From the NCBI GenBank assembly GCA_005885015.1, contig VAYG01000060.1, positions 5,138 to 16,370 of the forward strand: DNA of 11,233 bases, in the 5' to 3' direction. Every line of letters begins with the position of its first letter. The stretch's first letter is position 1. Positions 1-6,436 of this stretch are shown here, in pieces. The translations under genes and the position numbers were made by a program. The DNA comes from Actinomycetota bacterium. Lineage in GTDB: Bacteria > Actinomycetota > UBA4738. Below the pieces are notes generated by a model, which searched no databases, was not told where the DNA came from, and saw only the letters and a program-made list of their open reading frames with translations.

Positions 1-415
1 CGGCGGCGGCGGCGATCAGGGTCATCCCGGCGGTGGCGAACAGGATGAGCGGGTAGTACTCGCCGCGGGCCTCGCCCGCCCGGTCCAGGTAATGGTAGGC
101 GAACAGGACGCCAACGGCGGCCACGGCCAGCAGGACCAGGCGGATGAACACGGAGAACCGGTCGGCCGCCACCATGCCCCCGAGCACCGTCGCCGGGTGG
201 CCTGGCTGGTCCGCCCACGTCCACAGGAACAGCGAATAGGCGGCTGCGGCGGCGATCCCCGCCAGCGAGAGCAGGGCGAGCGGGCGCTGGTCGTCGCGTT
301 GGGCCATCGCATCCATCAGGAGGAGGACGATGGCCGTGCCGGCGAGGATCAGCTCGGGTCCGATCGGCGTGAACACGAGCGGCGGATGGATCGCCTGTGG
401 CGCCTGAGCGATCAC
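1..415 (-). CDS. nuoN: NADH-quinone oxidoreductase subunit N (NuoN), N-terminal part, cut by window edge
   Basis: NuoN (ND2 family) is the third antiporter-like proton pump of the membrane arm, next to NuoK. The frame is open from a GTG at 415 to base 1, giving 138 residues of what is usually a protein of about 480-530. It begins MIAQAPQAIHPPLVF and has hydrophobic segments near 20-36, 47-64, 89-107 and 120-138. The stretch GEYYPLILFATAGMTLIAA (118-136) is the conserved start of the antiporter-family core in NuoN. DRFSVFIRLVLL (85-96) also fits the family. The channel glutamate of the next helix and all later lysines lie outside the window. The start is one base after the nuoM TGA and has AGGAGG 7 bases upstream. 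Its position as the last gene of the nuo order supports the call. Confidence 0.93.
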   Translation of the reverse strand, partial: MIAQAPQAIHPPLVFTPIGPELILAGTAIVLLLMDAMAQRDDQRPLALLSLAGIAAAAAYSLFLWTWADQPGHPATVLGGMVAADRFSVFIRLVLLAVAAVGVLFAYHYLDRAGEARGEYYPLILFATAGMTLIAAAA

Positions 416-416
416 C

Positions 417-2003
417 TCACGGCCTCCTGGCGATGTCGAATGCAGGGGAGCCCGTGACCCGCGGGCAACTCGTCACCACCATCTGGGACTGCGCTGGCGA
501 AACGCAGACCAGCGTCTGCCTCACGGCGGGTTCGATCTTCGACAGCAATGGCTTTGGGAAGACCCCGATGAACAGGATCCCCGCCATGATCGGCACGAGG
601 ATCGCGTACTCGCGCAGGTTCAGGTCCGGCAACAGCCCGTGGTCGGGGACGGAAAGCGCTCCGTGCATGGCCCGCTGGTAGGCCCACAGCATGTAGACGG
701 CGGCCAGCACCACGGCGGTGACGGCGATGACGGCGTACACCTTGGTGACGACGAACGTTCCCAGCAGCACCAGGAACTCCCCGACGAACCCGTTCAGCCC
801 CGGCAGCCCGATCGAGGAGAGCGCCACGAACAGGAACACGCCCGCAAGGACTGGCATGGTGAGGGCCAGTCCACCCATCTGCCCGAGGTCACGAGTGTGG
901 GTTCGCTCGTACAGCATGCCGACGAGGAGGAACAGGGCCCCCGTCGACAGCCCGTGGTTGACCATTTGGAGGACGCCGCCGGAGAGGCCCTGCACCGTGA
1001 ACGCGAACGTCCCCAGGACGACGAAGCCGAGGTGGGAAACACTCGAGTAGGCCACGAGGCGCTTGATGTCCGTCTGGATCAGCGCGACCACCGCCCCGTA
1101 GACGATCCCGATCAAGGCGAGGATCGAGACGAAGCTCCGGAAGTGGAGGGAGGCTTCGGGGAACAGCCCCAGGTTGAACCGGATCAAGCCGTACGCCCCG
1201 ATCTTCAGGAGGACGGCGGCCAGGATCAACGAGCCCGCGGTGGGCGCCTCGGTGTGCGCGTCGGGCAACCACGTGTGGAGCGGGAAGAGCGGCACCTTCA
1301 CCGCGAAGGCGACGAAGAACGCCAGGAACAGCCAGCGAGCCGTGGCGATGGGAAGCGAGAGCCGCTGGAGCTCGGTGAAGTCGAACGTGGAGTGGCCCAG
1401 CTGCGACCCGGCCCTGAAGTACAGGAACAGGATAGCCACCAGGAGGAAGGCCGACCCCGCCATCGTGAACAGGAAGAACTTCACCGCAGCGTACACGCGC
1501 CGTTCGCTCCCCCAGCCGCCGATGATCAGATACATGGGGAACAGGAGGGCCTCGAAGAACAGGAAGAACAGCAGGAGGTCGAGGGCGAGGAAGGACCCGA
1601 TCATGGCCGACTCGAGGACCAGGAACGCGATCAGGTAGTACTTCGCCTGCCGCTCGATCCGCCAGGAGACCAGGATCGCCGCCGGCATGAGGAACGCGGT
1701 CAGCAGCACCATGAACAGGCTGATGCCGTCGACGCCGAGGATGTAATTGAAGTTCAGCGACTTCACCCAGACCGCCCGATCCACGAGCTGGAACCCGGCC
1801 GCCCCCGAGGAGTACGCGGACAGCGTCGCCAGGGCCAGCCCCAAGGTGATCAGCGTCACCAGCAGCGCCCACAGGCGGTGGAGATTGAGGGCGCTGCTCG
1901 GGAGTACGGCCGCGACCACCGCTCCGGCCAAAGGGGCGAACGTGACCACGGTCAGCCACGGGAAGTGGTGGACCGGCGCGGGGGCGGCTTGGGCCAGCAT
2001 CAT
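417..2003 (-). CDS. nuoM: NADH-quinone oxidoreductase subunit M (NuoM), antiporter-like proton-pumping subunit
   Basis: NuoM (ND4 family) is the middle antiporter-like pump of the membrane arm. It has 528 residues and about 14 hydrophobic helices. The expected charged channel residues are visible: E151 in FFEALLFPMYLIIGGWG, K236 in AFAVKVPLFPLHTWLPDAH, K267 in AAVLLKIGAYGLIRF, H350 in MVNHGLSTGALF, and E409 in NGFVGEF. These correspond to E144, K234, K265 and E407 of E. coli NuoM. The start at 2003 directly abuts the nuoL TAG with no gap. The first two codons are both ATG (2003 and 2000), so either could serve; the upstream sequence has only a weak purine site (GGTGG), which suggests re-initiation after nuoL. 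The C-terminal 30 or so residues (about 499-528) are polar and not clearly conserved. The final codons carry the strong AGGAGG site for nuoN. Confidence 0.97.
   Translation of the reverse strand: MMLAQAAPAPVHHFPWLTVVTFAPLAGAVVAAVLPSSALNLHRLWALLVTLITLGLALATLSAYSSGAAGFQLVDRAVWVKSLNFNYILGVDGISLFMVLLTAFLMPAAILVSWRIERQAKYYLIAFLVLESAMIGSFLALDLLLFFLFFEALLFPMYLIIGGWGSERRVYAAVKFFLFTMAGSAFLLVAILFLYFRAGSQLGHSTFDFTELQRLSLPIATARWLFLAFFVAFAVKVPLFPLHTWLPDAHTEAPTAGSLILAAVLLKIGAYGLIRFNLGLFPEASLHFRSFVSILALIGIVYGAVVALIQTDIKRLVAYSSVSHLGFVVLGTFAFTVQGLSGGVLQMVNHGLSTGALFLLVGMLYERTHTRDLGQMGGLALTMPVLAGVFLFVALSSIGLPGLNGFVGEFLVLLGTFVVTKVYAVIAVTAVVLAAVYMLWAYQRAMHGALSVPDHGLLPDLNLREYAILVPIMAGILFIGVFPKPLLSKIEPAVRQTLVCVSPAQSQMVVTSCPRVTGSPAFDIARRP
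423..428 (-). promoter_or_regulatory. Strong AGGAGG ribosome-binding site for nuoN, within the end of nuoM
   Basis: AGGAGG on the minus strand is 7 bases upstream of the GTG at 415, the ideal distance. It fixes the nuoN start at that GTG. The nearby GTG at 420, which overlaps the nuoM stop, is followed after one codon by a stop and cannot be the start. Confidence 0.8.
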
Positions 2004-3881
2004 CTACGACCGCACCACCAGGTATCCGAGGACCGCAGTCGCTCCGAGCAGGATGCCCACGGCGTAGGTGCGGACCAGCCCGGTCTGGGCCCGGCGGGCG
2101 GCTCCCGCCGAGGAAGACACCAGCCGGCCGATCCCCGTGAGCGTGCCGTCAACCACCCGGCGGTCCACGACATAGGCGACGAAGGCCGCGGCCAGCTTCG
2201 CGGGGCCGACGATCGCTCCCGAGTAGAAGTCATTGACGTAGAAGCCCCGCTGGAACGTCCGCTTGGCCGAGGCGAACCGGACCCGCAGGGCCATCCAGTC
2301 GATCCGGCCGGACAGGTAGACGAGCCAGGCGGTGAGGATGCCCACGAGGGCAACGGCCACCGAGATGATCGAGAGGACCAGCTCCGACGGGCCGGCCACG
2401 GCCTCCTTGGTCGGCCCCACGACGGGGGTGAGGAACTTCGGCAGGAGGCCGCTGGTCGCCGACAGGCCCAGGACTCCGGCCAAGGCCGCTCCCACCGCCA
2501 GCGACACCAGGGCCGTTCGCATCAGGGACGGCGGATCGTGCGGATGCCCTCGGTGGCGCGGTTCGCCGAAGAACGTGAGGAACGTCCCCCGCGTCTCGTA
2601 CAGGGCGGTGAGGAGGGCCCCGAACAGCGCCGCGTACCACAGCCCGATCCGGCCGGCCTGGCTCGCCGCCGCGACCACCTGGTCCTTGGCGAAGAACCCC
2701 GACAGCGGCGGGATCCCCGCCATGGCCAGCCACCCGACCACCCACGTCACCGCGGTCAGAGGCATCGCCCTGCGCAGGCCTCCCATCCGGGTCATGTCGG
2801 TCTCCTCGTCGGGGAGCGCGTGCATCACGCTGCCAGCACCAAGAAAGAGCACCGCCTTGAAGAAGGCGTGGGCGACGAGGAGGAAGATCGCGGCCGAGTA
2901 CGCGCCCATCCCGGCGCCGAAGAACATGAACCCGAGCTGGCTGATCGTCGAGTACGCCAGCATCCGCTTGATGTCGTCCTGGCCGATCGCGGAGAGGCCC
3001 GCGTAGATCGCGGTGACCAGGCCGACGACGGCCACGATGGTGAGGGCGACGCCCGAGGCCTCGAAGATCTGATGGGACCGGACGACGAGGTAGACGCCAG
3101 CCGTGACCATGGTGGCGGCGTGGATCAGGGCCGACACCGGCGTGGGCCCCTCCATCGCGTCCGGGAGCCACACGTGCAGGGGCAGCTGCGCGGACTTCCC
3201 CACGGCTCCCGCGAACAGCAGCATGGCCATGACGGTGGCGGTGCCGTTGGCCAGGGCGTGGGCGTGAGGCAGGACCCGGTCGAAGTCGAGCGATCCGAAC
3301 CTGGACCACATGAAGATCAGGCCGATGAGGAGGGCCGAGTCGCCGATCCTGGTCGTGACGAACGCCTTCTTGGCCGCGTCCGCGGCGGTCTTTCGCTCGA
3401 ACCAGAAGCCGATCAGGAGATAGGAGCAGAGGCCGACCCCCTCCCACCCCACGTAGAGCAGCAGGTAGTTGTCGGCCAGGACCAGCACCAGCATGAAGAA
3501 GACGAACAGATTCATGTACGCGAAGAAGCGCGCGTACCGCGGATCCCCGCGCATGTAGTCGACGGCGTAGAGGTGGATCATGGCGCCCACACCGGTCACG
3601 GTGAGCGCCATCACGGTCGAGAGTGGGTCGACGCGGAACGCAATGTCGACACGGAAGCTGCCCACCCCGATCCACTCGAACAGCGAGACGTGCGATAGCC
3701 GCAGGGTCACCGGCCTGGACACCAGCGTCCCGAAGACGGTCACCGCCAGGCCGAAGGCCACCGCCACCGCGGCCGAAGCGAGCCATCCGGCCGACCGGTC
3801 CCGCCATCGAGGGCCCGTCAGCAGGAGGACGGCCGCGCCGGCCAGGGGAATCGCCGGGATGAACGGTGCGAGGATGTTCAT
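2004..3881 (-). CDS. nuoL: NADH-quinone oxidoreductase subunit L (NuoL), antiporter-like proton-pumping subunit
   Basis: NuoL (ND5 family) is the distal antiporter-like subunit of the membrane arm; its C-terminal lateral helix runs along NuoM and NuoN. The protein is 625 residues with about 15-16 membrane segments, a normal size. Key proton-channel residues are present: E147 in VGWEGVGLCSYLLIGFW, K229 in GAVGKSAQLPLHVWLPDAM, H254 in SALIHAATMVTAG, H338 and K342 in AHAFFKAVLFLGAGSVMH, and K399 in GFFAKDQ. The region after about 500 holds the lateral-helix segment and ends in a final hydrophobic helix (605-622). The ATG at 3881 has AAGGGG 7 bases upstream (3889-3895) and lies 4 bases after nuoK. 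It resembles Mrp antiporter subunit A, but the neighbouring genes settle the identity. It ends with TAG, directly followed by the nuoM ATG. Confidence 0.97.
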   Translation of the reverse strand: MNILAPFIPAIPLAGAAVLLLTGPRWRDRSAGWLASAAVAVAFGLAVTVFGTLVSRPVTLRLSHVSLFEWIGVGSFRVDIAFRVDPLSTVMALTVTGVGAMIHLYAVDYMRGDPRYARFFAYMNLFVFFMLVLVLADNYLLLYVGWEGVGLCSYLLIGFWFERKTAADAAKKAFVTTRIGDSALLIGLIFMWSRFGSLDFDRVLPHAHALANGTATVMAMLLFAGAVGKSAQLPLHVWLPDAMEGPTPVSALIHAATMVTAGVYLVVRSHQIFEASGVALTIVAVVGLVTAIYAGLSAIGQDDIKRMLAYSTISQLGFMFFGAGMGAYSAAIFLLVAHAFFKAVLFLGAGSVMHALPDEETDMTRMGGLRRAMPLTAVTWVVGWLAMAGIPPLSGFFAKDQVVAAASQAGRIGLWYAALFGALLTALYETRGTFLTFFGEPRHRGHPHDPPSLMRTALVSLAVGAALAGVLGLSATSGLLPKFLTPVVGPTKEAVAGPSELVLSIISVAVALVGILTAWLVYLSGRIDWMALRVRFASAKRTFQRGFYVNDFYSGAIVGPAKLAAAFVAYVVDRRVVDGTLTGIGRLVSSSAGAARRAQTGLVRTYAVGILLGATAVLGYLVVRS

Positions 3882-3885
3882 CCGC

Positions 3886-4191
3886 TCACCCCTTCAGCAG
3901 GCTCGCGTCGTCCACGTCGGCGCTCCGCCGCTTCCGATACAACGACACGATGATGGCCAGGCCGACCACCACCTCGGCGGCCGCAACCACCATGGAGAAG
4001 AACGCCAGTACCTGGCCGGTGAGGTTGCCGTTCTGCCTGGAGAAGGCCACCAGGGCGAGGTTCACGGCGTTCAGCTGGAGTTCGATCGACATGAAGATGA
4101 TCAGGGCGTTGCGCCGGACCAGAACGCCGACGGTCCCGATGGTGAATAGCAGGGCAGAGACCAGCAGGAAGTAGGAGATTGGGGTCCTCAC
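3886..4191 (-). CDS. nuoK: NADH-quinone oxidoreductase subunit K (NuoK)
   Basis: NuoK (ND4L family) is a small three-helix membrane subunit that, with NuoJ, forms a proton path beside NuoN. It has 101 residues, the usual length, with helices near 5-24, 28-50 and 61-85. Both functionally important membrane glutamates are present: E37 in the second helix (FMSIELQLNAVNLALVAF) and E73 in the third (MVVAAAEVVVGLAI). They correspond to E36 and E72 of the E. coli protein. The start is a GTG at 4191 (VRTPISYF, read as Met) that overlaps the nuoJ TGA as GTGA, with GGGGAGA 7 bases upstream at 4199-4205. The reading frame is open far upstream through nuoJ and nuoI, but that part is an out-of-frame shadow. 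It ends with TGA, 4 bases before the nuoL ATG; the AAGGGG site for nuoL lies in its last codons. Confidence 0.96.
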   Translation of the reverse strand: MRTPISYFLLVSALLFTIGTVGVLVRRNALIIFMSIELQLNAVNLALVAFSRQNGNLTGQVLAFFSMVVAAAEVVVGLAIIVSLYRKRRSADVDDASLLKG

Positions 4192-4745
4192 GTCGCGGTC
4201 TCCCCGACCGCGGTGTCCACGGTCTCCTCCTCCGCGATGTTCCTCCGGCCGTGGAGCATCGCTCCGATGGCCGCGACGGTCAGCAGGATCGAGGTGACCT
4301 CGAATGGGAAGAAGTACGAGTTGAACAGGACGCGAGCGAGCGCCCGGACGTTGCCACCGGCGTTGACCCGAGAGAAGTCGGGAACCTTGCCCGTCGACAG
4401 TCCGAGCCCCAGGCGGACCGCCAGACCGATCTCGAGCACGAGGGCCAGCCCGAGCACCGTGGCGATCCACCGCTGGCCGCGGATCCGCTCGGTGAGCGGA
4501 ACCGGCCGGTCCACGCCGAGCAGCATGATCACGAAGAGGAACAGGACCATGATCGCGCCTGCGTAGACGATGATCTGTACCACGAAGAGGAACGACGACC
4601 CGAGGATGAGGAAGAACACGGCCAGCGTGAAGAAGTTGACGATCAGGAGCAGCGCCGCATGGACCGCGTTCCGGGCAAGCACCATGGCCCCCGCGGACAG
4701 GATCGAGATCGGCGCGATCAGCCAGAAGGCGTACCAATCGGCCAC
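4188..4745 (-). CDS. nuoJ: NADH-quinone oxidoreductase subunit J (NuoJ)
   Basis: NuoJ (ND6 family) is a five-helix membrane subunit lying between NuoH and NuoK/NuoN; its third helix takes part in the conformational coupling of quinone reduction to proton pumping. The protein is 185 residues with hydrophobic helices near 2-23, 28-48, 54-77, 93-115 and 146-165. The conserved third helix reads VVQIIVYAGAIMVLFLFV (55-72), including the tyrosine-alanine-glycine stretch. The last helix has the familiar FPFEVTSILLTVAAIGA pattern (146-162). A short acidic tail (about 171-185) ends at a TGA. The start is a GTG at 4745, 3 bases after the nuoI stop, with a purine-rich GGAAGGGAAG site about 6 bases upstream. 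No ATG fits better, because the conserved helix begins at once. The stop overlaps the nuoK start as GTGA. Confidence 0.95.
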   Translation of the reverse strand: MADWYAFWLIAPISILSAGAMVLARNAVHAALLLIVNFFTLAVFFLILGSSFLFVVQIIVYAGAIMVLFLFVIMLLGVDRPVPLTERIRGQRWIATVLGLALVLEIGLAVRLGLGLSTGKVPDFSRVNAGGNVRALARVLFNSYFFPFEVTSILLTVAAIGAMLHGRRNIAEEETVDTAVGETAT

Positions 4746-4748
4746 CGG

Positions 4749-5270
4749 CTACTTCCCTTCCTCTGTTCCGGGAGCGGTCCCCAACGGCGGCGGCGGGTCC
4801 AGGAGCTGCCACTTCTCGAAGATCGCGTCCTCGCGGCTCTCGAAGGCCAGCTCGTAGTTGTTGGTGAGGGTGAGCGCCCGCGTCGGGCACGCTTCCACGC
4901 ACAGGCCGCACATGATGCAGCGCAGGTAATTGATCTGATACACCTTCGCGTACCGCTCGCCGGCCGACACCCGATGTTCCTCGCTGTTGTCGGCACCCTC
5001 GACGTAGATGGCGTCCGCGGGACAGGCCCATGCGCACAGCTCGCAACCGATGCACTTCTCCAGCCCGTTCTCGTGCCTGTTCAGCAGGTGCCGGCCGACA
5101 TGTGCGCGAGGCGCCAGCGGCGGGATCGTCCGCGGGTACTGCTTCGTCACATCCGGCCGGAAGATCTGGCGGAACGTGACCGAGAACCCCTGGCCGATCC
5201 GCACGAGGCCGCCGACCAGGCCGCCGCCCAGCCGCGCCCACCACTGCTCGGAGGTCCGGTCCACGTTCAC
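4749..5270 (-). CDS. nuoI: NADH-quinone oxidoreductase subunit I (NuoI), 2x[4Fe-4S] ferredoxin-like subunit
   Basis: NuoI (TYKY type) carries clusters N6a and N6b, which take electrons from NuoG to N2 in NuoB. The protein is 173 residues. The two cluster motifs are C73, C76, C79 with C83 (KCIGCELCAWACP) and C118, C121, C124 with C128 (RCIMCGLCVEACP). As usual for this fold, the fourth cysteine of each motif completes the other cluster. An amphipathic N-terminal stretch (about 17-36) fits contact with the membrane arm. I place the start at a GTG at 5270 (protein begins VNVDRTSEQ, read as Met). It overlaps the nuoH TGA as GTGA, has GGAGGGG 5 bases upstream, and gives a normal length. The far-upstream start in the same frame would only translate nuoH sequence out of frame. 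The segment WACPADAIYVEGADN and the following YQINYLRC closely resemble remembered actinobacterial NuoI. It ends with TAG, 3 bases before nuoJ. Confidence 0.96.
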   Translation of the reverse strand: MNVDRTSEQWWARLGGGLVGGLVRIGQGFSVTFRQIFRPDVTKQYPRTIPPLAPRAHVGRHLLNRHENGLEKCIGCELCAWACPADAIYVEGADNSEEHRVSAGERYAKVYQINYLRCIMCGLCVEACPTRALTLTNNYELAFESREDAIFEKWQLLDPPPPLGTAPGTEEGK

Positions 5271-6436
5271 CGCTGCCCCTCCAGGGCCCGAGCCTGCGGC
5301 GATCCGGTGAACAGCGGCCACAACAGGGCCAGGAGGATGACCGTGCCCGAGCCGATCAGGATGGCCGCGTTCAGGTTGCCCCTGATGGCCGGCAGCTCGA
5401 TGGACGCGGCGGTGACCAGCACCCACACCAGGCCGGCGGGGATCAGGAACTTCCAACCGAACGCCATGAGCCGGTCGTAGCGGAAGCGCGGAAGGGTGGC
5501 TCGCACCCACACCAACGCGAAGATGACCACGTACAGCTTCACCAGGAACCACAGGAGCGGCCACAGCCAGGCGACCGCGTGGAACTGCGGGCCGTGCCAT
5601 CCCCCCAGGAACAGCGTCACGCCCACGGCCGAGACCGTGATCGTGTGCATGTACTCCGCAAGGAAGAACATGGCGAACTTGATGCCCGAGTACTCAGTGT
5701 GGTACCCGGCCACCAACTCGGTCTCCGCCTCGGGAAGGTCGAACGGCGGGCGGTTGGTCTCGGCCAGGGCCGCGGTCATGTAGATGAGGAAGGCCGGGAG
5801 CTGGACGAACAGGTTCCACTTGGGAAGCCAGGTCAGCCAGGTCACGTGGAAGTGACGGCCCTGCACGGCGACGATCTGGCTCATCGTCAGGGTTCCGCAG
5901 GTGAGCAAGACGGCGACCAGCCCCAGGCTCATCCCCACCTCGTAGCTGATCATCTGGGCGCTGGACCGGATGGCTCCCAGCAGCGGATAGTTCGAGCCGC
6001 TTGACCATCCCGCCAGGACCACCCCGTACACGGCCAGCGAGGCCATGGCCAGGATCCAAAGGATCCCCACGTCCAGGTCGGAGATCTGGAAGGGCACATG
6101 TCGGCCGAACAGGGTGATCCCCGGGCCGAAAGGGATCACCGCGAACGCCAGCATGGCCGGGACCATGGACGCGATCGGGGCGATCAGGTAGACCGGGGCG
6201 TCGGCCGTCACCGGCATGACGCCCTCCTTGAAGAAGAGCTTGATCCCGTCGGCCAGCGTGATGAGGATCCCCGCCGGACCGGCCCGGTTGGGACCGACTC
6301 GCATCTGCATGTCCGCCACGACCTTTCGCTCGATCCAGATCACGAGCATCACCGACACGAGCAGGGCGGCGAAGATCACCACGACCCTTCCGACCATCAG
6401 GGCCCACTCCACCCAATCGATCGCGGCGAGGATCAT
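5267..6436 (-). CDS. nuoH: NADH-quinone oxidoreductase subunit H (NuoH), membrane quinone-site subunit
   Basis: NuoH (ND1 family) is the membrane subunit that joins the peripheral arm to the membrane arm and forms much of the quinone tunnel with NuoB and NuoD. It has 389 residues and about eight or nine hydrophobic helices, roughly at 11-34, 85-103, 122-143, 163-182, 211-228, 252-277, 296-312, 329-346 and 357-376. Diagnostic blocks are WIERK (34-38), MQMRVGPNRAGPAG (43-56), the acidic loop ETNRPPFDLPEAETELVAGY (226-245) and WVRATLPRFRYDRLM (310-324). The acidic loop faces the quinone cavity and is thought to relay proton-coupling charge. The ATG at 6436 (MILAAIDW) was chosen because it overlaps the nuoG stop as ATGA; the longer upstream reading is nuoG sequence out of frame. 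Its ribosome-binding site is weak (GCGGAAGCGAG), so coupling to nuoG translation is likely. The stop overlaps the nuoI GTG start. Confidence 0.97.
   Translation of the reverse strand: MILAAIDWVEWALMVGRVVVIFAALLVSVMLVIWIERKVVADMQMRVGPNRAGPAGILITLADGIKLFFKEGVMPVTADAPVYLIAPIASMVPAMLAFAVIPFGPGITLFGRHVPFQISDLDVGILWILAMASLAVYGVVLAGWSSGSNYPLLGAIRSSAQMISYEVGMSLGLVAVLLTCGTLTMSQIVAVQGRHFHVTWLTWLPKWNLFVQLPAFLIYMTAALAETNRPPFDLPEAETELVAGYHTEYSGIKFAMFFLAEYMHTITVSAVGVTLFLGGWHGPQFHAVAWLWPLLWFLVKLYVVIFALVWVRATLPRFRYDRLMAFGWKFLIPAGLVWVLVTAASIELPAIRGNLNAAILIGSGTVILLALLWPLFTGSPQARALEGQR
5276..5282 (-). promoter_or_regulatory. Ribosome-binding site that fixes the nuoI GTG start
   Basis: GGAGGGG on the minus strand lies 5 bases before the GTG at 5270, inside the last codons of nuoH. 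It supports the GTG that overlaps the nuoH stop, since there is no ATG near the conserved N-terminus. Confidence 0.75.

Noticed and set aside
1..14. CGG trinucleotide run at the window edge
   Set aside because: It encodes a short alanine stretch in a membrane helix of NuoN; ordinary in GC-rich coding sequence.
418..420. GTG overlapping the nuoM stop as a GTGA start for nuoN
   Set aside because: Translation from this GTG meets a TGA after one more codon. The GTG at 415 is in the NuoN frame and has AGGAGG 7 bases upstream.
639..3698. A plus-strand open frame of about 1019 codons opposite nuoM and nuoL
   Set aside because: It is the antisense shadow of two membrane-protein genes. Hydrophobic codons with T in the middle become Asp, Glu, His and Gln codons on the other strand, giving a charge-rich, low-complexity translation with no domain. 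High G+C suppresses stops. The minus-strand genes have clear conserved motifs.
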